Positions 27,801 to 37,466 are shown, counted from the first letter of the stretch. The stretch: DNA of 64,000 bases from an uncultured Collinsella sp. (GCA_958403385.1 CATXXC010000005.1:1-64000); one strand, 5' to 3'. Made by a program: numbers and translations. The notes: a model not told the origin generated them from the letters alone.

Positions 27801-28497
27801 TGGCATCGAGCGCCGCCTGCGCCTTCTCGGTCGAGGCCTTGCTCGCACCCAGCGCCGCGCGATAGGCATCGGCGAGTGCCGAGGTATCGGCCTGGCCGCG
27901 CGCCACGCGCACGTCGTCCATACCGCCCGGCAACTGGCTCGACAGCTCCAGCAGGTCGCGCACCAGACCCTTGATGGTCGTACCGCCGCCAAAGGAACCG
28001 CCCTCGCCCGCCATGGGATACCAGGCATAGAGGGCCTTGAGCGATGCCGCGAGCTCGGGGGCGGCATCGGGTGCCGTCGCGCGACCCAGCACATGCTCAA
28101 CAGCCTGATCCATGAGCTCGTCGGTATCGGTGAGCACCGTGAACTCGGGGTCGATGCCCAGCTCCAGCGCGTGCGCGCGCAGGATACGCGAGCACATGCC
28201 GTGAATGGTCGAAATCCACGCGTCGTCGACGGTCAGTGCTTCCTCGTCCATACCCTCGTCGATAAGCGCACGGCGCACGCGGTCGCGGATCTCGGCCGCG
28301 GCATCCTTGGTAAAGGTGATGGCGAGTACCTGGTCCAGATGCTCGACGAACGGACCGGATTCGGGCGAGAGCGCATAGACGATGCGGCGCGTGAGGGTAA
28401 AGGTCTTACCCGAACCGGCGCCCGCCGAGACAAACAGCGGGCGGTCGAGCGTTTTGACAATCTGCAGCTGTTGCGGCATCAAAGTCGAAAGATCCAT
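24865..28497 (-). CDS. addA: ATP-dependent helicase/nuclease AddA-like
   Basis: UvrD/RecB-family protein of 1210 residues, one half of a double-strand-break processing complex. Walker A SAGAGSGKTFTLTRRI is near residue 25; motif Ia LAITFTKDAAAEIRDRV; motif II MIDEFQDTDQMQ near 340; motif IV-VI RIMTVHASKGLEYPVV and LLYVAMTRAREL. The C-terminal RecB-type nuclease has ALVIDYKTGG with the D-X-K residues. The start at 28497 is three bases after the addB-like stop (TAGACCATG), with the ribosome site GGAGGG inside the end of that gene, so the two are coupled. The pair should resect double-strand ends for recombination. Confidence 0.92.
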   Translation of the reverse strand: MDLSTLMPQQLQIVKTLDRPLFVSAGAGSGKTFTLTRRIVYALSPESGPFVEHLDQVLAITFTKDAAAEIRDRVRRALIDEGMDEEALTVDDAWISTIHGMCSRILRAHALELGIDPEFTVLTDTDELMDQAVEHVLGRATAPDAAPELAASLKALYAWYPMAGEGGSFGGGTTIKGLVRDLLELSSQLPGGMDDVRVARGQADTSALADAYRAALGASKASTEKAQAALDAIDAFEASGKTMADAARLMMSCTMPRASKAFPKEQAELLKAEAADAFINIVLACGGPALDALVGLARSVEAEYRALKADQSALDNNDLLRMAYEALRDYPAIRAAYEGRFKMVMIDEFQDTDQMQVDLIRYLTGAGERALCTVGDAQQSIYRFRGAEVEVFRRQERKVGSSTAPEATAAADAPAGELVKLVRNFRSHDEVLRYVARVFDGDDGGLMQGFLDLEASDGRKDTLVADASRRQALFVAGGSTQERTQAKARAIAERFRALADAGQPQGGMVLLLGRMTNADVYAQAFRDQGLDCVIAGGSVFAQAAEVQTVRALVCALANPADTAQGLMPLLASPMFALGAQEFLALATKLDEQTGETSRRNIDAGIMSDFDVPGLQDLPLVTRAREVLRYALRRVGRDSFAAIARDVVNASGWFVRLAQRGPEGKAIAANVLKALDAVAEAEAEFGNSPRSIALAFDRFLAGKEAPGALNEEGDGAVRIMTVHASKGLEYPVVAVAECFGVRKPSGAAQMGRVEGGAQVVALPARFDGVKLTDGTFVKGDDVKKQFEHAFKGKGTSLWLPPELMEDVCATGSPAEAFVRLRNDDLQLSLEERARLLYVAMTRARELVILAMDAGVSRGKVAAPTFDVETDLTYDVLRRILPTDALDMPQLDSDRLVFDNSKPGDYELISLAGFTFGEQAFEANASLDVEGRLVRGDADADAADDSASTIVPGPADPKPDSFELVYPQAVGVRMGICPFPVRDSYSYSSIAAALHAETEDRAAEARVPMDEAGDDAESDGSEMTDADVAAVEPAGNPMALGSAFHAACQWLIEMGSDALPAERADALARLWRLTPEQRERFDVALNRWLKSAVRADLLAWPCVRAEVPFFSLGCEDEDIARYGAYAEGAIDALATDPADPSRALVIDYKTGGTPDETPDQLLEKHALQARVYADVLHEAGFEAVTVKFVRVEQPDPTLFVEPAEPQVVTYNF

Positions 28498-28500
28498 GGT

Positions 28501-31500
28501 CTACACGTCCCTCCTTACAAACGTTCCTTCGTGGTTATACGAGCAGCGGGCATGCGCGGCCTGCGTCGACGCCGGGTCGACAGCAGCGACGTTGCCCGCC
28601 TCGAGTTCGCGCAAGCGCTCGGCGATGCCGGCCTCCACGCGATCGAGCAGGGCGTCGAAGTCCATGCTGCCACCCTCGCCGGGGAAACCTTTCTTAAGGC
28701 CCGGGATGCGGCCGTCGCCGCGCTCTTCCTCGAGCAGCTCGGCGCTCGCGGCACCGCGCAACGCCGGCTTGCCGCCCTTGGTCGAAAAGTAGAGCGCCGC
28801 GCGGGTGTCCAAATCCAGCGCCCGGCGCATGGCCTGGGCGTAGATAAGCGTTTGGGTATGTGGTGGCAACCAGCGCGGATCGTCGATGGGTGCCGTGCCC
28901 GATTCCTCGTCGCGCACCGTAGGGTCGGCGAGCTTAAACTCCTCAACGCCCGTGCGATGCTTGTAGTCGATCACCACGGCACGATTCTCGGCGTCCACGT
29001 CCACGCGGTCGATGCGCCCGCCAAGCGGCCAACCGGCATACTCGACCTTGAGCTCGTTGAAGGCGAACTCCAGGTAGCGCGGGGCAAAGGGGGCAAGTGC
29101 CTCGGACTCGTAGGCAAGCACACCCTCCAGCTGCGGCAAGATCTCGGCCACCTGGCGCTCCTCCACCGGGGAGAGCGGCACCAGCGGGCCCTCCGTGCCG
29201 CGCTTGCCAGCGTGCTCGGCCAACGTCTCGTCAAAGACCTCGTGCAGCAGCTCCTGTGCACGCGGCAGATTCTCGGGCGTCACGCGCTCCATGCCTTCTT
29301 GGGGCAGACGGGCATGCAGATGCTCCAGCACGTCGTGGACAAAGTTGCCCTTCTCCATGTTGTCAAAGCCCGCGTCGATAGACTGGGGCTTGACGCGATA
29401 CGACACGAACCAGCACAGTGGACAGGTAGAATAGGCCTCGATCTGCGAGGCGGACGTCAGACGCGGCACGAGCGGCGCGTTCTCGCCCTCGCCATCGCGA
29501 CGGCGCAGAACCAGATACGGAATGGCTTCATCGCTCAGGTGCTGAGGGGCTTCGCAGGTCACGCGCTCGCGCTTGAGGCCTTCACCTGCCGCGGGATCAA
29601 AGTCGGCGATGATATCGCCCTCGCCCACGCACGTGGGCTTGGCAGCGCCAGCGGCCTCGGCATGTGCCCGCAGCTCGGTCCATACGGCTGCCGGGTAGCA
29701 CTCTCGCGCCTGGCGATCGTGTGTCACGCGGGCAAGCGCGACCGGACCGCTCGTCGCCTGCATTGCACGGCCAAAGCGCACGCGCAGCAGGGCGGCGGGC
29801 TCCAAAGACACGCCGTCGCGGCGCAGCTCGGCCATCAACGTGGCAAGCGGGCCCTCTTCGTGCGAAAGCGGATAGCTGTCCAGGTCGACATCGGCAAACA
29901 GCACGGCATCGTAGCCGCCAGGACGCAAAACCGACGCATCGGCAAGCGACACGAAGCGCACTTGTGCCCGTGGCGTGCGATCGACCTCGTAGGTCGCGTA
30001 ATCGTAAGCGGTACTGCGCTTGTCCACCTTGGTTCGAACGCCGTCGAGAACCGGCACGGTCGCGGCCTGCGACACGTCGAGTGCGCGAGCATCGTTCATA
30101 AGGATGTCGATGGCATGGCGCAGCAAAGCCGTCTCTGCCTGGCGACGGGCCTGGCCGTCAAGGCCGCCTAGAGCGCGATCGGGCAGCGCCTCGGCAACGG
30201 CGAGCATGGCCTTGAGCGCCGTCACGGGTTTGTCGCGCCACAGCGCCTGGAACACGTCCGAGACCACACACGGCACGTTCTTAAACCAGTTTTCGTCGCT
30301 CGCCGCCTTGCGCGCGCCCCTCACCTGACCCTGGACGCTCTGCAGCAGGCTCTTAACGCCCGCAGTGGTCTTGTTGCGCGACAGGCGTATGTTCTTGTCG
30401 AAGCCGCGGGCGCTCGCGGCGTCGGCACCCGAAAGCGGACTGTAGATCCAGTCGGTAAGCTCCGGCGCGGGCCACCACTCGGTCTTTGACGCCATGCCCT
30501 CATCGGCGGCCTTCATGCACTCGATCAGGCCGGCAAGCGCCGCAAACTGCCTGCCCGCAATGGATTGAGAAAACGCCGTGAACTCAGTCGTCTCGGCCGC
30601 AATGTGACGCGCCGCCAGACGAGAGGCGAGTTCGCCGAACAGCTGGGGTGCCCGGGCAGAAACAACGAGCACGCGCACGGGGTCGGCAGAAGCGCCGTCG
30701 ACCTCGGAACCCCGGCACGTTTTTACCAGATCATCAATTGCGTCCGCATAAGCATGAGCACGGGCATGGGGGCCAGCGACCTCAATAAAGGCAGGCTGAG
30801 CGGCGGTCCCGTAAGCGGCATCAGACGCGCCGACACCCTCCCCTAGCGGCGCGATCTCAAACAACACATCGCGGGCATCAAATGCCGTGGCAAGCTCCTC
30901 GCGCATCGCCGCCTGCTCGCGGGCAAGCAGCACAACGACCTCTCCCCCATTGTTCGCCACGGCAGACAGCAGCTCGAGCAGACCGTGCGTAAACGACGTG
31001 ATACCGCGCACGCATACGGCGCGAGTGCACGCCGGCAGGCTATCGGCCAGGACACTGGTCATAATGTCAGCTGCCTCGCAGGGCTCAACCATATCTCGAC
31101 GGTCCAAACCGCCCGCGTAGGCGCGCAAAAGCTCGAACACACGAGCCTCGGCATCGCTTTTTGGCTCAGGCTGGCAGTTGTCGCCACGGCATCGTTCGGC
31201 ACCCGTCCCCGCAACGCCCGGCAACACGTCGCGGGCCATGCGCGCGAGCATGCGCACTGTGCCCTGGCTGCGCGAAAGCGGCTGCAGGTCGGCATCGTCG
31301 AGACGCGTGACCATGTCCGAGAACAGCATCTGGCGCTGCAGGTTGTCGACGAAACCGCGCCCGTCGCCCAAAAGCTCCCAAAGCGAGCGAAGCCACGATG
31401 TAGACGTCTTGTAGTCGATACCCAGCGAAACGCCGGCTTCCGCCGCATCATGACGGCACAGGTCGAGCTCGGCAAACGTAGGTGCCAGCAACACGGCACG

Positions 31501-31590
31501 CCCGTGGCGGACAATAAGGTCGGCAAGCAGCGCCGACTCGGCATCGCTCAAATCCGTGCCGGCATTGGTGGTATAGATTCGAACAGGCAT
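28501..31590 (-). CDS. addB: AddB-like helicase-nuclease subunit
   Basis: Protein of 1029 residues, placed as AddB by its coupled position before addA and by a C-terminal PD-(D/E)XK nuclease (NRAVVIDYKHRTG near residue 870). The N-terminus (AVLLAPTFAELDL) has a UvrD-like fold without the GxGxGKS Walker A loop, so ATP binding is doubtful. The AddB four-cysteine iron-sulfur site is not complete by eye: CPLC is present near residue 720 but only one Cys (CSYNHEG) is near the end. A Chi-recognition role cannot be judged. The ATG at 31590 follows GCGGAGGACC. Confidence 0.82.
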   Translation of the reverse strand: MPVRIYTTNAGTDLSDAESALLADLIVRHGRAVLLAPTFAELDLCRHDAAEAGVSLGIDYKTSTSWLRSLWELLGDGRGFVDNLQRQMLFSDMVTRLDDADLQPLSRSQGTVRMLARMARDVLPGVAGTGAERCRGDNCQPEPKSDAEARVFELLRAYAGGLDRRDMVEPCEAADIMTSVLADSLPACTRAVCVRGITSFTHGLLELLSAVANNGGEVVVLLAREQAAMREELATAFDARDVLFEIAPLGEGVGASDAAYGTAAQPAFIEVAGPHARAHAYADAIDDLVKTCRGSEVDGASADPVRVLVVSARAPQLFGELASRLAARHIAAETTEFTAFSQSIAGRQFAALAGLIECMKAADEGMASKTEWWPAPELTDWIYSPLSGADAASARGFDKNIRLSRNKTTAGVKSLLQSVQGQVRGARKAASDENWFKNVPCVVSDVFQALWRDKPVTALKAMLAVAEALPDRALGGLDGQARRQAETALLRHAIDILMNDARALDVSQAATVPVLDGVRTKVDKRSTAYDYATYEVDRTPRAQVRFVSLADASVLRPGGYDAVLFADVDLDSYPLSHEEGPLATLMAELRRDGVSLEPAALLRVRFGRAMQATSGPVALARVTHDRQARECYPAAVWTELRAHAEAAGAAKPTCVGEGDIIADFDPAAGEGLKRERVTCEAPQHLSDEAIPYLVLRRRDGEGENAPLVPRLTSASQIEAYSTCPLCWFVSYRVKPQSIDAGFDNMEKGNFVHDVLEHLHARLPQEGMERVTPENLPRAQELLHEVFDETLAEHAGKRGTEGPLVPLSPVEERQVAEILPQLEGVLAYESEALAPFAPRYLEFAFNELKVEYAGWPLGGRIDRVDVDAENRAVVIDYKHRTGVEEFKLADPTVRDEESGTAPIDDPRWLPPHTQTLIYAQAMRRALDLDTRAALYFSTKGGKPALRGAASAELLEEERGDGRIPGLKKGFPGEGGSMDFDALLDRVEAGIAERLRELEAGNVAAVDPASTQAAHARCSYNHEGTFVRRDV

Positions 31591-31675
31591 GGTCCTCCGC
31601 TCAAACTGTTCGCAATAATCAATGCATCCATCCTACCCGCCCACGCGGACAGATTTGCCCCACGCCAACAGATTT

Positions 31676-31758
31676 GATCCCTTGAGGACGGAGGAAAATG
31701 GATCACAGAGGGGGTCAGTCTAACCCGGTGATCCGTTTTCCTCCGTCCCCAAGGGATC
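31676..31758. repeat. repeat family C, copy 1 (inverted pair)
   Basis: Two copies of a ~30-bp unit in inverted order, 31676-31705 and 31729-31758, with a 23-bp spacer. Core GACGGAGGAAAA. The monomer recurs at 43022, 43419 and as a reversed pair at 49778. It lies between yerC-like and addB-like genes. Confidence 0.85.
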
Positions 31759-31759
31759 A

Positions 31760-31783
31760 AAAAACCGCCCCCGGAGGGACGGT
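31760..31783 (-). terminator. terminator of the YerC-like gene
   Basis: On the minus strand ACCGTCCC pairs with GGGCGGT across TCCGG and is followed by TTTTTT. Confidence 0.7.
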
Positions 31784-31810
31784 TCTTCGTAATTCAATGT
31801 TGTCGCCGGC

Positions 31811-32110
31811 CTACTCGCCATCCTCCAACTTAATGAGGATCTTGCGGTAGCCACCGTACTCGCCGTTCAGCGCCTTTGAAACGCGGCTCACCGTGGTGGA
31901 CGAAGCGCCGGTACGGGCCTGAACCTCAACATAAGGCTCGCCCTCGTCCAAATAGCGCGCAACCTGCAAACGCTGAGAAAGGTCGCAAATCTCGCGCGGC
32001 GTGCAGATATCGGTCAAAAACGCTTGGATATCCTTCTCGTCGTCCAAAAGGCTAAATGCGTGGACCAGCTGCTTGACATCAGGCTTGTCAAACATGTTCT
32101 CGATATTCAT
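31811..32110 (-). CDS. YerC/YecD family TrpR-related DNA-binding protein
   Basis: Small regulator of 99 residues with a TrpR-like helix-turn-helix. It matches the YerC family: LTDICTPREICDLSQRLQVARYL followed by the recognition-helix segment TGASSTTVSRVSKAL. The length is typical. It probably binds DNA as a dimer; the effector is unknown. The ATG at 32110 has only a modest ribosome site (GGTGATCG). A TACACT -10-like hexamer is on the minus strand at 32216-32221. It stands alone with a terminator. Confidence 0.9.
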   Translation of the reverse strand: MNIENMFDKPDVKQLVHAFSLLDDEKDIQAFLTDICTPREICDLSQRLQVARYLDEGEPYVEVQARTGASSTTVSRVSKALNGEYGGYRKILIKLEDGE

Positions 32111-32434
32111 CGATCACCGCCAAACCCGCCAAAAGGCATCGAAGTTGATACTGACATCGGGCATCGTTCGCCCGTTCTATGCAATAGGGCAACGCCTGTG
32201 GCTTTTGCCCGTAGCAGTGTAGCACACCACCAAACTAAAGCGACAAGACTCTCTGCCAGCGGCGCGTTTTTCAGGACGAACGCCGTTTAGAAACCGAATG
32301 CGCACGTAAGCTCCACGAATATTTGAGACAATGGGCGCCCAAACACCGCGGCGCGCCCGCGCAACCATCCAGGTCGCCGCCGCAAGCCGCTTCACGCGAC
32401 GCCAGCAACCCCGGCGCAAGAAAGGATTCACGCC
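32111..32434. other. divergent promoter region
   Basis: 324 bases between the YerC-like gene (minus) and the holin-like gene (plus). It must hold promoters for both; only the minus-strand TACACT at 32216-32221 is reasonably clear. No gene or repeat was seen. Confidence 0.4.
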
Positions 32435-32800
32435 ATGCGCTTTATGCTTAACTGGCTCTTCACCTCGATCGCCATCGCGATCGCCACGTTCCTCGTCCCC
32501 GGTATCCAACCCTTCGGCTTTGCCGAGGCCTGGGTCTGCTTTGCCTTCGTGGGACTGTTCCTCAACATCGTCGACTCGCTCGTCAAGCCGTTCCTGACGG
32601 TCATCTCGCTGCCGCTCACTATTATCACGCTTGGTATTTTTCAGCTCGTAGTCAACAGCTTTATGCTCGAGCTGGCCAGCTACCTGTCGGTCAATCTGCT
32701 GGGCGCGGGTATCTCCATTGCCGGCTTTGGATCGGCCTTTATGGGCAGCATCCTGGTATCCATCATGCGCAGCATTCTCGACAGCATCGCCGAGGGCTAG
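32435..32800 (+). CDS. phage holin-like family 4 membrane protein (YvlD-like)
   Basis: Inner-membrane protein of 121 residues with four predicted helices: WLFTSIAIAIATFLVPG, WVCFAFVGLFLNIVDSLVKP, LPLTIITLGIFQLVVNSFML and GFGSAFMGSILVSIMRSI. This is the YvlD/phage_holin_4_2 family, widespread in chromosomes and linked in Firmicutes with envelope stress genes; true holin function is unlikely. The start follows AAGAAAGGATT. A terminator follows at 32838. Confidence 0.88.
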   Translation: MRFMLNWLFTSIAIAIATFLVPGIQPFGFAEAWVCFAFVGLFLNIVDSLVKPFLTVISLPLTIITLGIFQLVVNSFMLELASYLSVNLLGAGISIAGFGSAFMGSILVSIMRSILDSIAEG

Positions 32801-32837
32801 AACTGTTCAATACGAACCGTCATATCGACCCAAAACG

Positions 32838-32873
32838 AAGGCCGCCCATCGCAAAAATGGGCGGCCTTCTTAT
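32838..32873 (+). terminator. terminator after the holin-like gene
   Basis: A perfect 12-bp stem (32838-32849 with 32857-32868), CGCAAAA loop, then CTTATTT. Confidence 0.8.
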
Positions 32874-32937
32874 TTGTCAAGTCTCAAAGGACGAGAGAGT
32901 CTACCATTTCCACCCCGTCCCCAAACGCAGGTGTGGG

Positions 32938-33366
32938 TTAGATGACGTAGTCGTAGCCATGGTTGGGAGCAACAAGTTGATCGAGCGTCACACCGTCGAG
33001 GTAGTCGTTGATGAGCTTGTCAAGGTTCTTCCACACGTCAAGCGTGGGGCACTCATCCGAACGCGAGCAGCCTTTGCAGTCGCCATCCAGGCAGGCGACC
33101 GGCGCCAGACTGCCCTCGGTCAGGCGCAAGATCTCGCCCACCGTGTATTGCTCGGGCGGGCGCGTGAGCACATAGCCGCCGCCCTTGCCGCGCATGCCCG
33201 AGAGCATGTTGGCGCGCACGAGCGTAGCCAAAATGTTCTCGAGATATTTCTCGGAAATCCCCTGTCGCGCCGCGATCTCTTTGAGCGGGATGCGACCGGC
33301 TGCCTGGTGCTCGGCCAGATCGACCATAACGCGCAGGGCATATCTGCCCTTAGTAGAAACCAACAT
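32938..33366 (-). CDS. Rrf2 family transcriptional regulator
   Basis: Winged-helix regulator of 142 residues starting MLVSTKGRYALRVMVDLA. The HTH is EIAARQGISEKYLENILATL and the wing GMRGKGGGYVLTRP, both typical of Rrf2. It has four Cys at 92, 97, 100 and 106 (CLDGDCKGCSRSDEC), as in cluster-binding IscR/NsrR-type members and unlike CymR. It is divergent from cysK, so it probably controls cysteine or Fe-S supply and its own gene. The effector (cluster or cysteine metabolite) is inferred. The ribosome site is AAAGGC. Confidence 0.9.
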   Translation of the reverse strand: MLVSTKGRYALRVMVDLAEHQAAGRIPLKEIAARQGISEKYLENILATLVRANMLSGMRGKGGGYVLTRPPEQYTVGEILRLTEGSLAPVACLDGDCKGCSRSDECPTLDVWKNLDKLINDYLDGVTLDQLVAPNHGYDYVI

Positions 33367-33483
33367 GTATAGTGCTGCCTTTCGGTCATTTAGTCCGTAG
33401 AAATTCTAGCCGAAAAATTGGTTTTGAAAATACCCATTCCCGTCAAGATGGTTAATCGACTCGTCATAATCTTCTATTTCCTA

Positions 33484-33512
33484 TTGCGTTACTAGGCTTT
33501 AGCGTCTACTAT
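33484..33512 (+). promoter_or_regulatory. sigma-70-type promoter of cysK
   Basis: A -35 element TTGCGT (33484-33489) and a -10 element TACTAT (33507-33512) are separated by 17 bp, 110 bp upstream of the cysK ATG. The AT-rich flank before it is a plausible site for the divergent Rrf2 regulator. Confidence 0.6.
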
Positions 33513-33621
33513 GCTTGCCAACAGCAAAACGAACAACCTATAAGGTTTGTGGGTTTCGCTGCTACACACACACCGTAAAACCACACGGCATCCAGTCATT
33601 TGAACACTTTGGAGGTTCACC

Positions 33622-34560
<939 letters not shown>

Positions 34561-34673
34561 GGGCCTGTCGCCCATAGGTTGAGCCCACGGACGAGCCGGT
34601 CTCCTCTCTCCCGGCAGCCTGAGCCCATCCAATCAGGGTGTCCCACGAGACGTCCGAACTTGCTACAATGTCT

Positions 34674-34712
34674 GCGGCGCGGAACCAGCCTCCCGCGCCG
34701 CTTTTCTTTTTT
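34674..34712 (+). terminator. terminator between cysK and mnmA
   Basis: A 9-bp stem GCGGCGCGG (34674-34682) with CCGCGCCGC (34693-34701), then TTTTCTTTTTT. A TACAAT hexamer directly before it (34664-34669) could be an mnmA promoter, but a -35 is not clear. Confidence 0.8.
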
Positions 34713-34741
34713 GGCCACATGCCACCAAGGAGAACCTCCCC

Positions 34742-35842
34742 ATGCACAACAAGCGCGTGCTCGTCGCCATGAGCGGCGGCGTCGATTCCAGCGTGACCGC
34801 GTACCTGCTCAAAAGCCAGGGCTACGAATGCGTCGGCGCCACCATGCGCCTCACCTGCCCCGCGCCCGATCCCGTCACGGGCATGAGTAAGGTCGACCGC
34901 GACATCGCCGATGCAAAGGCTGTCGCCGAGCGCCTGGGGATGCCCCACCATGTGCTCGACCTGCAGCAGGCCTTCGACCGCAACGTTATCGAGCGCTTCG
35001 TGACCGCCTATCAGGAGGGGCTGACGCCCAACCCATGCATCATCTGCAACCGCCACATTAAGTTTGGCGCATTGCTGGATGCGGCGCTGGATATGGGCTG
35101 CGACTACATCGCCACGGGCCACTACGCCAAAACGAGCCAGGCGTCCGACGGAACCTGGCAGCTGTACCGCGGCGAGGACCCCAAAAAGGACCAGAGTTAC
35201 TTTTTGTATTCGCTTACGCAGGAACGCCTGGCGCACACGATCTTTCCGCTGGCTGGGCTGGACAAAGAGCGCGACGTGCGCCGCATTGCCGCCGAGCAGG
35301 GCTTTACCAACGCCAAGAAGGCCGAAAGCGAGGACATCTGCTTTATTCCAGACGGTGACTACGCGGGCTATATCGAGCGCCGCTGCGGACATCCCGCTGC
35401 ACCGGGCGACATTGTGTGGCGCGACGGCAGCGTGGTCGGGCGCCACAACGGTGCGCTGCGCTACACCATCGGTCAGCGCAAGGGCCTGGGCGTCGCGATG
35501 GCGCATCCCGTGTACGTAACGGGCGTCGACGCCGACAGCAGCACCGTGCATCTGGGCGAGGCCGAGGACCTAACGGCCACAGCGCTCACGGCCAACGACT
35601 GGATCTGGAGTGCCCCTGCCGACCGCATGAAGGCAGAGCTCACGTCCGGTGGCATTCGCGTAGGTGCCAAGTACCGCTATCGTCAGAAAGACCAGGCAGC
35701 GACCCTTGCGCGCGGCGAAGACGGGCAAATGCTGCTAACTTTTGACGACCCGCAGCGCGCCATCGCCCCCGGCCAAGCCGTTGTAGTCTACCGCGGCGAC
35801 ATCGTCCTCGGCGGCGGCACGGTAACCGGCGCACTTAAGTAG
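34742..35842 (+). CDS. mnmA: tRNA 2-thiouridine(34) synthase MnmA
   Basis: Cytoplasmic tRNA-modifying enzyme of 366 residues that thiolates U34 of Glu, Gln and Lys tRNAs using ATP and a relayed persulfide. The PP-loop SGGVDSS is at the N-terminus. The catalytic Cys99 (NPCIICNRHIKFG) and Cys200 (EDICFIPDGDY) are present. The C-terminal beta-barrel (KYRYRQKDQ, DPQRAIAPGQAVV) is complete. The start follows AAGGAGAACC. It sits after cysK, fitting a sulfur-use theme, but has its own unit. Confidence 0.96.
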   Translation: MHNKRVLVAMSGGVDSSVTAYLLKSQGYECVGATMRLTCPAPDPVTGMSKVDRDIADAKAVAERLGMPHHVLDLQQAFDRNVIERFVTAYQEGLTPNPCIICNRHIKFGALLDAALDMGCDYIATGHYAKTSQASDGTWQLYRGEDPKKDQSYFLYSLTQERLAHTIFPLAGLDKERDVRRIAAEQGFTNAKKAESEDICFIPDGDYAGYIERRCGHPAAPGDIVWRDGSVVGRHNGALRYTIGQRKGLGVAMAHPVYVTGVDADSSTVHLGEAEDLTATALTANDWIWSAPADRMKAELTSGGIRVGAKYRYRQKDQAATLARGEDGQMLLTFDDPQRAIAPGQAVVVYRGDIVLGGGTVTGALK

Positions 35843-35860
35843 CCCCATCCCCTTCATAAA

Positions 35861-35923
35861 TTGCGGTGAAATAAGGACTGTTTAAGCGTTTAAAACCGCC
35901 AAACAGTCCCTATTTCACCGCAA
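35861..35923. repeat. palindromic repeat family A, copy 2
   Basis: A 63-bp inverted repeat, arms TTGCGGTGAAATAAGGACTG and its complement, lying between the convergent mnmA and M42 peptidase genes. It may act as a terminator in addition. A second hairpin (35935-35943 with 35962-35970) follows. Confidence 0.85.
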
Positions 35924-35978
35924 CTTAGAGAGGACGGCCTCGGTCGGTACTGCCGTATCAGCCGAGGCCGCTGCATCG

Positions 35979-37022
35979 CTAGCGCTGTACGTAGGCGCGG
36001 ACGAGCTCGAAGGTGTTGCGCACGCCGTCCATGTGGCTACGCTCGTAGTTGTGGCTCGCATACACGCCGGGGCCGATCAGACCATGGCGAATGTCGTAGC
36101 CGGCAGAGAGCGTGGCTTCGACGTCCGAACCGTAATGCGGATACACGTCGATAGCGTAATCGAGCTCAAGCTCGCGCGCGATATTGGACAGCGCCGTCAC
36201 CAGGTCGTAGTTGTACGGACCGCCCGAATCCTTGGCGCAGATCGACACCATGTGCTCGGTGCAGCCTAGGTCGTCGCCCACGCAGCCCATGTCAACGCTG
36301 ATCATCTCGCGCGTGTCGGCCGGCACGAAGGCGCCGCCGTGGCCCACCTCCTCGTACACGGTAAAGAGCAGCGAAACCTTACGCGAAAGCGTCACCTCGC
36401 CAGCGGCGACGGCACGCGCCAAGCCCAACAAAATGGCGGCCGATAGCTTGTCATCCAGGAAGCGGCTCTTAATGTAGCCGCTCTCCGTCACCGTCGTGCG
36501 AGGATCCATAGCGATGATGTCGCCGGTCTGAATACCCAGCTCGAGCACATCGTCCTTGCTGTCGACGTTCTCGTCGAGCAAGATCTCCATGTTCTTCTCG
36601 ATGGTCTTGACCGGCTCGTCGGCCACGTGCGCCGAAGGCTCGGTGTTAAGAACCACGCCCGTGTAGACATTGCCGTCGCGCGTGTAGACGGTGCAGTTCT
36701 CGCCATCGGCCGTAGACCACTGATGCCCACCGAGCGTCGTGGGGCGCAGGCGGCCATTGTCCTTAATGGAACGCACCATGGCGCCTAGGGTATCGACATG
36801 GCTCGCCAGTACGAGCGGCTCGCCCTCGCCGCCAAGCTCAACGAGCACGTTACCCTTATTAGAACGCTCAGGCCCAAACCCCATATCGCGCAGAGTCTCC
36901 ATCAGATAATCAGTCGCCGCACGGGTATAGCCGGTAGGGGAGGCAATAGAAGTCAGCGTCTTAAGCTGTCCTGCGATATAGGAGAGCGTCTCCTCTAGAG
37001 AAGCATCAATATTAGAAGTCAT
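35979..37022 (-). CDS. M42 family metallopeptidase
   Basis: Cytoplasmic dinuclear metal aminopeptidase of 347 residues. Metal-site motifs: ASHVDTLGAMV (His, Asp), SRFLDDKLSAA (Asp), YEEVGHGG (catalytic Glu-Glu), ISVDMGCVGDD (Asp) and SHNYERSHM (His). PDZ-like insertion near residues 70-170. I chose the ATG at 37022 because GGAAGG is 6 bases upstream; an ATG at 37028 is too close to that site. M42 enzymes form large shells that trim short peptides. No linked transporter. Confidence 0.9.
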   Translation of the reverse strand: MTSNIDASLEETLSYIAGQLKTLTSIASPTGYTRAATDYLMETLRDMGFGPERSNKGNVLVELGGEGEPLVLASHVDTLGAMVRSIKDNGRLRPTTLGGHQWSTADGENCTVYTRDGNVYTGVVLNTEPSAHVADEPVKTIEKNMEILLDENVDSKDDVLELGIQTGDIIAMDPRTTVTESGYIKSRFLDDKLSAAILLGLARAVAAGEVTLSRKVSLLFTVYEEVGHGGAFVPADTREMISVDMGCVGDDLGCTEHMVSICAKDSGGPYNYDLVTALSNIARELELDYAIDVYPHYGSDVEATLSAGYDIRHGLIGPGVYASHNYERSHMDGVRNTFELVRAYVQR

Positions 37023-37156
37023 ATGCATCCTTCCAAGTAAAACTAAGACCGAGTCCCGATTTTAACCGTTCTGCACGTGCAATGCCCCAGGAGCCGAGCC
37101 GCCTCCAGACGTCCCCGCACCGGTTTTGTGCACGTGCACGGTTTACAATCTCAATC

Positions 37157-37466
37157 TTGCATAAATCCTATTGGTATTTGCATAGAAATGAGGCATCTTT
37201 TTGCTTCGTCTCAGGGTGCCCCACCTTGGACCGTGCAAAAAACGGAGTATTCAGCACCGTGGGCCCCAACGGCCCCATCACGAACGACAAAACGACGCGG
37301 TTACAGCAGTGTTGCAGGTCGTCGCAAAGCAGAAACTCAGTAACAACCCCCTCCACTCATCGATAGCCCGCCCACAATGGCTGTCGATGGGCGCCTGCGG
37401 ATCACTACCGCCCATTCACAACGTTATGCATTTTTAAGAGCTTGTTGAATACTCCCAAAAATGCAC
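37157..37466. repeat. composite element E, copy 1
   Basis: Starts with TTGCAT, 17 bp, GCATAG (promoter-like). The 20-mer GTGCAAAAAACGGAGTATTC lies at 37233-37252, 76 bp after the TTGCAT. Its inverted relative (GTGCA-N6-GGAGTATTC on the minus strand) ends the element at 37447-37466. The same order and spacing occur at 50791-51099. The interior is diverged. Confidence 0.7.

Noticed and set aside
26137..30171. 1344-codon plus-strand open frame
   Set aside because: It is antisense to addA and addB-like genes, with no family motifs.
32435..32800. phage holin as a sign of prophage
   Set aside because: The family is mostly chromosomal (YvlD-like) and no phage genes are adjacent.
34664..34712. attenuator for mnmA
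   Set aside because: The hairpin and T-run begin about where a transcript from the TACAAT hexamer would start, too close for leader control; it is better explained as the cysK terminator.
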